Of a stretch of DNA of 64,000 nucleotides, positions 58,706 through 64,000 are shown piece by piece; the first letter of the stretch is position 1; the number at the start of each line of letters is the position of its first letter. The notes beneath the pieces were generated by a model. That model saw only the letters and a list, made by a program, of their open reading frames with translations, was not told where the DNA came from and did no database searches. The stretch spans positions 620,001 through 684,000 of the forward strand of contig CAWBFX010000003.1 in NCBI GenBank assembly GCA_963788215.1, written 5' to 3'. The stretch is from AC-32 sp963788215 (lineage in GTDB: Bacteria > Actinomycetota > Thermoleophilia > Gaiellales > Gaiellaceae). The position numbers and the translations under genes are program-made.

Positions 58706-59300
58706 TTCCATCCTCCGTGGCGCTCTCCTCGGCCGCAACCGCCACCGGCTCTGCCGGCTCCGGCTCTGCGGCCGCTTCCTCCTCCTTGGCCTTGGCGCTC
58801 ACGGGCAGCACCTGGCTGATCGTCAGGCCCCTCGTCGCCGCGACCTCGTCGGGCCGGCGCAGGCGCTGGAGCCCGTTCACCGTCGCCTTGAGCATGTTGA
58901 TCGGGTTCGTCGTGCCCAGGCTCTTGGCGAGGATGTCGCGGATCCCTGCCAGCTCGAGCACGGCGCGGACGCCTCCGCCCGCGATCACGCCCGTCCCCTC
59001 GCTCGCCGGCCGCAGCAGCACGCGCGCCGCGCCGAACTCGCCGAGGATCTCGTGCGTGATCGTCGTCCCGTGCTGCGGCACCGAGAACAGGTTCTTCTTG
59101 GCGTCGTCGACGGCCTTCGAGATCGCCAGCGGCACCTCGCGGGCCTTGCCGTAGCCGAGACCGACGCGGTCGACCTCGTCGCCGATCACGACCAGCGCCG
59201 TGAACGAGAACCGCCGGCCGCCCTTGACCACCTTGGCGACGCGGTTGATCTCGACCACGCGCTCTTTGAGCTCTCTTGCTTCGCGTTCCTGAATGGCCAT
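58674..59300 (-). CDS. rpsE: 30S ribosomal protein S5 with acidic C-terminal tail
   Basis: 208 residues. Core: RVVEINRVAKVVKGGRRFSF, VGLGYGKAREVPLAISKAVD and ASEGTGVIAGGGVRAVLELA. After about residue 168 the tail KEEEAAAEPEPAEPVAVAAE continues as an acidic stretch to the stop. The tail DNA doubles as the start of rpmD (32-bp overlap). ATG 59300. Confidence 0.97.
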   Translation of the reverse strand: MAIQEREARELKERVVEINRVAKVVKGGRRFSFTALVVIGDEVDRVGLGYGKAREVPLAISKAVDDAKKNLFSVPQHGTTITHEILGEFGAARVLLRPASEGTGVIAGGGVRAVLELAGIRDILAKSLGTTNPINMLKATVNGLQRLRRPDEVAATRGLTISQVLPVSAKAKEEEAAAEPEPAEPVAVAAEESATEDGNGEAEDHADA

Positions 59301-59302
59301 CC

Positions 59303-59656
59303 CTAGAACTTCAGCCCTCCTTCGCGCGCCGCATCCGCGAGCGCCTTGACCCTGCCGTGGTAGAGGTATCCGCCGCGGTCGAACACGACGGCCTCGATGC
59401 CTGCGTCCTTGGCCCGCTTGGCGAGCTCCTTGCCGACCTCGGCCGCCTGCTCCGTCTTGTTCCCCTTGAGCTTCTTCAGCTGCAGCCAGCTCGCGCCGGC
59501 GAGCGTGCGGCCCTCGAGGTCGTCCACGAGCTGCGCCTCGATCCCGCGGTTCGAGCGGAACACGACCAGGCGCGGCCGCTCGGCGGTGCCGAAGACCTTC
59601 GCGCGCACGCGGCGGTGGCGGCGCTCGCGCGCCTTCCTGACCGTGAGCGTGCTCAT
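59303..59656 (-). CDS. rplR: 50S ribosomal protein L18
   Basis: 117 residues. RKARERRHRRVRAKVFGTAE, RPRLVVFRSNRGIEAQLVDD and AVVFDRGGYLYHGRVKALAD are diagnostic; binds 5S rRNA with L5. ATG 59656 overlaps the rplF stop by 4 bp (59653-59656). Confidence 0.98.
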   Translation of the reverse strand: MSTLTVRKARERRHRRVRAKVFGTAERPRLVVFRSNRGIEAQLVDDLEGRTLAGASWLQLKKLKGNKTEQAAEVGKELAKRAKDAGIEAVVFDRGGYLYHGRVKALADAAREGGLKF

Positions 59657-60186
59657 GCGCGCTTGCCGACCTTCCGGCGGACGTACTCGCCCTCGTAGCG
59701 GATGCCCTTGCCCTTGTACGGCTCCGGCGGCCGGACCTTGCGCACCTCGGCGGCGGTCTGGCCGACCTGCTGCTTGTCGATCCCCTTGACGATCACCTCG
59801 GTCGGCGTCGGCACCTCGAACGTGATCCCCTGCGGCGCCTTGAGCACAACCGGGTGCGAGAAGCCGACGTTCAGCTCCAGGTCGACGCCGCGCAGCGACG
59901 CGCGGTAGCCGACTCCCTGGATCTCGAGCCGCTTGGAAAAACCGTTGGTGACGCCCTCGACCATGTTCGCGATCAGCGTGCGCGTGAGCCCGTGCAGCGC
60001 CCGATCGTCCCCGCGCTCGGTCGGCCGCGTGACGGTGATCGTCCCGTTCTCCTGCTCGACCTTCATCCGCCCGGGAACCTGCTGGCTGAGCTCGCCGAGC
60101 GGCCCGTTGACCATCACGCGGCCAGGCGAGACCGAGACCGAGACGCTGCTCGGAACTTCGATGGGCTGTCTGCCGATTCGACTCAT
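59653..60186 (-). CDS. rplF: 50S ribosomal protein L6
   Basis: 177 residues, two duplicated domains. MSRIGRQPIEVPSSVSVSVS opens; VKGIDKQQVGQTAAEVRKVR and PEPYKGKGIRYEGEYVRRKV close. ATG 60186 follows rpsH by 3 bp. Family length and composition are normal. Confidence 0.98.
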   Translation of the reverse strand: MSRIGRQPIEVPSSVSVSVSPGRVMVNGPLGELSQQVPGRMKVEQENGTITVTRPTERGDDRALHGLTRTLIANMVEGVTNGFSKRLEIQGVGYRASLRGVDLELNVGFSHPVVLKAPQGITFEVPTPTEVIVKGIDKQQVGQTAAEVRKVRPPEPYKGKGIRYEGEYVRRKVGKRA

Positions 60187-60189
60187 GCG

Positions 60190-60624
60190 CTACCAGACGA
60201 AGCAGATCACCTCGCCGCCGACACCCTTCTCGGCGGCCGTGCGGCTGGTGATCAGGCCGTTTGAGGTGGACAGGATGGAGATGCCCATGCCGCCGAGGAC
60301 ACGCGGGAGGCGGTCCTTGCGAGCATAGACGCGGCGCCCGGGCTTCGAGACGCGCTTCAAGTCGGTGATGACGCGCTCGCGGTTGCGGCCGAACTTGAGC
60401 TCGACCGTGAGCGTGTCGTAGGGGCGGTGCTTCTTCTTGTTCTCTTCGCCCTGGTTGAACTCTTCGGAGCTGACGATCCGGAAATCCCGGATGTAGCCCT
60501 CCTCCTTGAGCAGGCGCGCGATCTCCACCTTCAGGCGCGAGCTCGGCATGTCGACGGTCTCCTGGAGCGCCTTGTTGGCGTTCCGGATGCGGGTGAGCAT
60601 GTCTGCGATCGGGTCTGTCTGCAT
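60190..60624 (-). CDS. rpsH: 30S ribosomal protein S8
   Basis: 144 residues. MQTDPIADMLTRIRNANKAL is the S8 start; LGGMGISILSTSNGLITSRT and GGEVICFVW the end. A slightly longer middle (EEFNQGEENKKKHRP) is within family range. ATG 60624 shares TAATG with the rpsN stop. Confidence 0.98.
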   Translation of the reverse strand: MQTDPIADMLTRIRNANKALQETVDMPSSRLKVEIARLLKEEGYIRDFRIVSSEEFNQGEENKKKHRPYDTLTVELKFGRNRERVITDLKRVSKPGRRVYARKDRLPRVLGGMGISILSTSNGLITSRTAAEKGVGGEVICFVW

Positions 60625-60809
60625 TACCAGCTCGATTTCGTCATGCCGGGGATTACGCCCTCGTGCGCGAGGTCGCGCAGGCAGATCCGGCAGAGGCCGA
60701 ACTTCTTGTACACGGCGCGCGGCCGCCCGCAGCGGTTGCAGCGGGAGTAGGCCCGCGTCTTGAACCGCTGGGGCCTGCGCGACTTCTCGATCAGCGCCTT
60801 CTTCGCCAC
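60624..60809 (-). CDS. rpsN: 30S ribosomal protein S14, type Z (zinc)
   Basis: 61 residues. YSRCNRCGRPRAVYKKFGLC then RICLRDLAHEG carries CxxC-CxxC zinc ligands, the short zinc form of S14. ATG 60809, directly after rplE. Actinobacteria often carry a second zinc-free paralogue elsewhere, not visible here. Confidence 0.98.
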   Translation of the reverse strand: MAKKALIEKSRRPQRFKTRAYSRCNRCGRPRAVYKKFGLCRICLRDLAHEGVIPGMTKSSW

Positions 60810-61399
60810 TTACTCTCCTTCGGGGCTCTCTTCTCGGGTGAACGGCATGCCGAGCGCGCGTAGGAGCGCGAGCCCCTGCTCGTCGTTCTCGGCGGTCGTG
60901 GTGATCGCGACGTCGAGGCCGCGGATGTTCTGGATCGAGTCGTAGTCGATCTCCGGAAAGATGATCTGCTCGCGGATCCCGAGCGAGAAGTTGCCGCGGC
61001 CGTCGAACGAGCCGGGATTGAGCCCGCGGAAGTCGCGGATCCGCGGCAGGGCGATCGACACGAGCCGGTCGAGGAACTCCCACATGCGGTCGCCGCGCAG
61101 CGTCACGCGCGCACCGACGGGCATCCCCTCGCGCAGCTTGAAGCTGGCGATCGACTTGCGGGCCAGGCGCACCTGGGCGCGCTGCCCGGCGATCGTCGTC
61201 AGCTCGTCGATCGCGCTGTCGAGCTGCTTCGCGTCGGTCTTCGCCTCGCCCACGCCCATGTTCAGGGTGATCTTCGAGACGCGGGGGACCTGCATGACCG
61301 TGCTCACGCCGAGCTCGTCCTTGAGCCGGGCGCGGAGCTCGCCGTCATAGCGCTCCTTCAGGCGGGGCGTGTAGCCAGTTGTTCTCCGACTGCGCTCAC
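60810..61399 (-). CDS. rplE: 50S ribosomal protein L5, frameshifted near the N-terminus
   Basis: Central-protuberance protein binding 5S rRNA, essential. The frame from ATG/GTG near 61307 gives VMQVPRVSKITLNMGVGEAK and RIRDFRGLNPGSFDGRGNFS but lacks the first 20-25 residues. A GTG at 61399, coupled to rplX as GTGA, starts SAVGEQLATRP and stops 14 codons later. Adding one C to the run at 61364-61367 (GGGG on the plus strand) joins them as ATRPRLKERYDGELRARLKD, a normal L5 start. About 196 residues restored. Because L5 cannot be dispensed with, this is almost certainly a sequence error. Confidence 0.95.
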
Positions 61400-61767
61400 T
61401 TGTCGATCTCCTGTTGGCAGTCGGCCCGCTTGCAGACGCGTGCGCGCACCTCGCGGCCCTTGATCTCCTTCGTCGTCATCCCCACCCGCGTCGGCCGGTT
61501 GCAGGTCGGGCAGACCAGCATCACGTTCGAGACCGGAACCGCCGACGCTTTCTCGATCACGCCGCCCGGCGTCATCGCGGCGCCGCCCATGCGGCTCGAG
61601 TCGCGCATCGGCTGCGGCCGCATGTGGCGCTTGACGACGTTCAGGTTCTCGACGATCACGCGCTTGTCGCGGGGGCGCGCCTCGATCACGCGACCCTGCT
61701 TGCCGCGGTCCTTGCCGGCGATCATGTGGACGAGGTCGCCTTTGCGGATCTTCATGGCCGTGGCCAT
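61396..61767 (-). CDS. rplX: 50S ribosomal protein L24
   Basis: 123 residues, KOW domain: KIRKGDLVHMIAGKDRGKQG, RVIEARPRDKRVIVENLNVV and CPTCNRPTRVGM, whose CxxC plus a later KRADC suggests a zinc-like finger, as in some actinobacterial L24. The ATG at 61767 is followed by MATAMKIRK; the second Met may also start. Coupled to rplN by TGATG and to rplE by GTGA. Confidence 0.97.
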   Translation of the reverse strand: MATAMKIRKGDLVHMIAGKDRGKQGRVIEARPRDKRVIVENLNVVKRHMRPQPMRDSSRMGGAAMTPGGVIEKASAVPVSNVMLVCPTCNRPTRVGMTTKEIKGREVRARVCKRADCQQEIDK

Positions 61768-62135
61768 CAGAGCACCTCCGGGGCGAGCGAGACGATCTTC
61801 ATGAAGTTCTTCTCCCGCAGCTCGCGGGCGACGGGCCCGAAGATGCGGGTGCCGCGCGGGTTGCGCGCGCTGTCGATCAGGACGGCGGCGTTCTCGTCGA
61901 AGGCGATCGACGTGCCGTCGTCGCGGCCGAAGGGCTTGCGCGTGCGGACGACGACCGCCTGCACGACCTCGCCCTTCTTGACCGCGCCCTGCGGGCTCGC
62001 CGTCTTGACCGTCGCCGTGATCACATCGCCGACGCGCGCGTAGCGGCGGTGGGAGCCGCCCTTGACGCGGATGCAGAGAATCTCGCGGGCGCCGGTGTTG
62101 TCGGCCACGCGCAGTCTGGACTCCTGCTGGATCAC
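61767..62135 (-). CDS. rplN: 50S ribosomal protein L14
   Basis: 122 residues, highly conserved. MIQQESRLRVADNTGAREIL, GDVITATVKTASPQGAVKKG, and AVLIDSARNPRGTRIFGPVA are standard. ATG 62135 overlaps the rpsQ stop by 4 bp. Contacts 16S in a subunit bridge. Confidence 0.99.
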   Translation of the reverse strand: MIQQESRLRVADNTGAREILCIRVKGGSHRRYARVGDVITATVKTASPQGAVKKGEVVQAVVVRTRKPFGRDDGTSIAFDENAAVLIDSARNPRGTRIFGPVARELREKNFMKIVSLAPEVL

Positions 62136-62863
62136 TTCGCGGCCTCCAGCACCTCGGCGAGGCGCCAGTTCTTGGTCTTCGAGAGCGGGCGTGTCTCGAC
62201 GATGCGGACGAGGTCGCCGACCTTCGCCGCGTTCTGCTCGTCGTGCGCGTGGAACTTGCTCGAGCGGCGGACGACCTTCTTGTAGCGGCGGTGCGCCTTC
62301 ACCGTGTCGACCTTGACGACGATCGTCTTGTCCATCGCATCCGAGACGACGATCCCGCGGCGCTCCTGGCTCCGGCCCCGCTCGTGCTCGGGCTTCGGCA
62401 GCCGGACGATCGGGCGGCGCTCGGCGGGGCGCTCGCGCTTCGGCTTCGAGTGCTTGTGGCGCTCGGAGCGCGGCATGCGCTTGCGCTTCGGCTTGGGCCC
62501 CGACTGGACCGGCGGCGCTTCCGCCTCGGGCTCGGCCTCCGCTGCGGGCTCGGCCTCTGCGGCGGGCTCGGCTTCTACTGCAGGCTCGGTCTCTGCCTCG
62601 GGCGCCGGTTCTTCTCCGGTCTCCTCGGCGACCCCCTCGGCCTCCTCCGCAGGGACCTCGCCGCTCGGCTCCTCGGCGGCCTCTGCGACCGGGTCGGGCT
62701 CGGGCGCCGGCTCCTCGGCGGCCGGGGTCTCCTCGGCCTCCGGCTCGGCAGCCTCGGGCTCGGCGGCCTCCGGCTCGGCAGCCTCGGGCTGAGCAGCCTC
62801 GGGCTCTGCCTCGGCCTGCGGCTCTTCGGTTGTCTCGTTCTTGTCTTTGTCTTCGTCAGCCAT
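62132..62863 (-). CDS. rpsQ: 30S ribosomal protein S17 with about 160-residue acidic/basic N-terminal extension
   Basis: 243 residues versus about 80-110 usual. The S17 fold is at the C-terminus (about 168-243: RRGIVVSDAMDKTIVVKVDT, KVGDLVRIVETRPLSKTKNW). Before it lie an acidic Glu/Ala/Pro region (about 12-120; e.g. AAEPEAAEPEAAEPEAEE) and a basic segment (KPKRKRMPRSERHKHSKPKR). ATG 62863 overlaps the rpmC stop; the frame is continuous with normal coupling and no stop, so the extension is probably translated. An internal start could give a short S17: no obvious ribosome site is seen before residue 160. Confidence 0.92.
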   Translation of the reverse strand: MADEDKDKNETTEEPQAEAEPEAAQPEAAEPEAAEPEAAEPEAEETPAAEEPAPEPDPVAEAAEEPSGEVPAEEAEGVAEETGEEPAPEAETEPAVEAEPAAEAEPAAEAEPEAEAPPVQSGPKPKRKRMPRSERHKHSKPKRERPAERRPIVRLPKPEHERGRSQERRGIVVSDAMDKTIVVKVDTVKAHRRYKKVVRRSSKFHAHDEQNAAKVGDLVRIVETRPLSKTKNWRLAEVLEAAK

Positions 62864-63068
62864 GTGTCTCACTCGTGAGCCGTGCGGCTCGGTCGTTGCG
62901 GATGGTCAGGATGCGGGCGATCTCGCGCTTCGCGAGCTTCAGGCGCGCGGTGTTCTCGAGCGCGCCGGTCGCGCCCTGGAAACGCAGGTTGAACAGCTCC
63001 TGGCGCGTGTCGGCCAAGCGGTTGTCCAGCTCCTCGTCGGTCATGTCTCGCAGCTCTCTAGCTCGCAA
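62856..63068 (-). CDS. rpmC: 50S ribosomal protein L29
   Basis: 70 residues: RARELRDMTDEELDNRLADT, RQELFNLRFQGATGALENTA, RLKLAKREIARILTIRNDRA. A TTG at 63068 overlaps the rplP stop by 11 bp and gives the expected N-terminus; ATG nine residues later is the alternative. L29 is at the exit tunnel and binds trigger factor. Confidence 0.96.
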   Translation of the reverse strand: MRARELRDMTDEELDNRLADTRQELFNLRFQGATGALENTARLKLAKREIARILTIRNDRAARLTSETHG

Positions 63069-63483
63069 AGAGATCAGCCTCCCGCTTCACGACCCTCGTC
63101 CTCAGCGGCAGCTTCCGGCCCGCGAGCCGGAGCGCCTCCTTCGCCAGGCGCTCGTCGACGCCGGCGAGCTCGAACATCACACGTCCGGGCTTGACGACGG
63201 CGACCCAGTGCTCGGGCGCGCCCTTGCCTGAGCCCATGCGCGTCTCGGCCGGCTTCTGCGTGACCGGCTTGTCCGGGAAGACGTTGATCCAGACCTTGCC
63301 GCCGCGGCGGATCTTGCGCGTCATCGCGATTCGGGCAGCCTCGATCTGTCGGTTCGTCACCCAGCCGGCCTCGAGCGCCTTCAGGCCGTAGTCGCCGGCC
63401 TGCACGGTCGTCTGGCCCTTCGCGGCCCCCCGGCGGCGGCCGCGCTGGTACTTGCGGAACTTCGTCTTCTTCGGGAGGAGCAC
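63058..63483 (-). CDS. rplP: 50S ribosomal protein L16
   Basis: 141 residues: LLPKKTKFRKYQRGRRRGAA, RKIRRGGKVWINVFPDKPVT, ETRMGSGKGAPEHWVAVVKP. Near the A-site tRNA. GTG 63483 follows the rpsC stop immediately. Confidence 0.98.
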   Translation of the reverse strand: MLLPKKTKFRKYQRGRRRGAAKGQTTVQAGDYGLKALEAGWVTNRQIEAARIAMTRKIRRGGKVWINVFPDKPVTQKPAETRMGSGKGAPEHWVAVVKPGRVMFELAGVDERLAKEALRLAGRKLPLRTRVVKREADLFAS

Positions 63484-64000
63484 TTACGTCTTTCCCTTCT
63501 TGGTCGGCTTGCTGCCTGCGCCCTTGGCGGACTTCTTCTCGGCCTTGGGATCGCCCGACTTCTCGAGCTTCGTCGGGTCCTCGACCTGCTTCTTCGTCGT
63601 GGTCGTGTCGGGTGCCTCGGCGACGGCCTCGGGCACGGGCTGCGTCTCCGGCTCGACGGGCGGCTGCTCGCGGCCCTCGGGCGAGGTCGCGCTCTTGTCG
63701 GTGCGCGGCCGCTCGACGTTGTCCTGCCCACGGGCGCGATCTCGCGCTCCGGGCTTGCGGGGCCGCCGCTGCCGCACGGGGCCGAGCCCTTCGCGGTCGG
63801 GCCCGCGGCCACGGCCGCCCTCGCGGGACGCGCCGAGACCCTCGGCGGTGCCGCCCCGTCGGCGAGCCTGGTCCTGGTCGCCGAGCCGCTGGTCCTTCTG
63901 GCCGACGCTCTCGAAGCCCTCGGGCATGATCTCGCCCTTGTTGATCCAGACCTTCACGCCGATCCGCCCGTAGGTCGTCTTCGCCTCGTGGAAGCCGTAG
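63484..64000 (-). CDS. rpsC: 30S ribosomal protein S3, partial (C-terminal)
   Basis: The visible 171 residues begin within the KH-containing protein at TTYGRIGVKVWINKGEIMPE and continue into a long low-complexity C-terminal region: basic/Arg-rich first, then acidic and Thr/Lys-rich (PPVEPETQPVPEAVAEAPDT, ending GAGSKPTKKGKT). The end of S3 is normally about 20-40 residues after VKVWI; here it is about 140. The N-terminal part lies beyond the window edge. Confidence 0.93.
   Translation of the reverse strand, partial: YGFHEAKTTYGRIGVKVWINKGEIMPEGFESVGQKDQRLGDQDQARRRGGTAEGLGASREGGRGRGPDREGLGPVRQRRPRKPGARDRARGQDNVERPRTDKSATSPEGREQPPVEPETQPVPEAVAEAPDTTTTKKQVEDPTKLEKSGDPKAEKKSAKGAGSKPTKKGKT

Noticed and set aside
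62500..62863. Low-complexity repeat as a mobile or satellite element
   Set aside because: It is in frame with S17 and encodes an acidic tail like those of other ribosomal proteins here.

Overview
The window is 64 kb of very GC-rich, densely packed bacterial chromosome. Gene content points to a deep-branching actinobacterium, most likely class Thermoleophilia (Gaiellales or Solirubrobacterales type). The signs are the tilS-hpt-ftsH-fol cluster, an acetyltransferase with an actinobacterial-type N-terminal half, a DUF6636 secreted protein, Ku, an ECF sigma factor of the TIGR02960 type, a 3D-domain/coiled-coil wall protein, and many apparent leaderless promoters (TANNNT 4-10 nt before ATG or GTG). 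This placement is inference from gene families, not a phylogeny. No rRNA, prophage, insertion sequence or CRISPR array was seen. The one tRNA is tRNA-Pro(CGG).

Layout. 1-14 kb: folate genes folK (cut by the window edge), folB and folP on the minus strand, interrupted by plus-strand genes for a secreted subtilase and a two-gene ABC exporter. Then come a methyltransferase, ftsH, hpt, tilS and an acetyltransferase (minus), a nucleoside phosphorylase and a lipid kinase (plus). 14-20 kb: envelope genes (secreted 503-aa protein, L,D-transpeptidase, VanW protein with a collagen-like tail), a sirtuin and a thioesterase. 20-31 kb: lipid and CoA metabolism (SDR, two acyl-CoA dehydrogenases, enolase-like protein, CoA-transferase, TetR regulator and MFS carrier), then SPFH/NfeD membrane genes. 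31-38 kb: a phosphotransferase, a nitrilase, an MFS carrier with a divergent ECF sigma factor, tRNA-Pro, a 56-aa helix-turn-helix-like protein behind an attenuator-like leader, and Ku. 38-49 kb: acyl-CoA synthetase, a divergent pair of wall enzymes, a response regulator, PBP4, LigA, secreted proteins, truA and a VIT-like metal transporter. 49-64 kb: one long minus-strand ribosomal run (rpsC to adk-map; infA-rpmJ-rpsM-rpsK-rpsD-rpoA-rplQ). It is split between map and infA by an M29 aminopeptidase gene and a gene for a repeat protein I cannot assign.

Sequence quality matters here. At least seven genes (subtilase, folP, first ABC gene, lipid kinase, nitrilase, acyl-CoA synthetase, rplE) are each broken by a single-base gain or loss, mostly in short base runs. 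Because folP and rplE are normally indispensable, consensus errors explain this better than gene decay. These genes are annotated across the break. One 1162-codon open frame is an artefact of such a break joining two ABC genes.

The most unusual items are: (i) a putative 10-codon leaderless upstream reading frame, hairpins and an intrinsic terminator in front of the 56-aa HTH-like gene, resembling a translation-coupled attenuator; (ii) a 447-aa repeat protein with ten SDVxxGGP units between two hydrophobic segments, encoded beside the ribosomal genes; (iii) ribosomal proteins with long Glu/Ala/Pro-rich extensions, extreme in S17 (about 160 extra residues); (iv) a heterodimeric ABC exporter with one degenerate ATP site; and (v) several palindromic operators, including a shared TetR-type site and an MtrA-type direct repeat.
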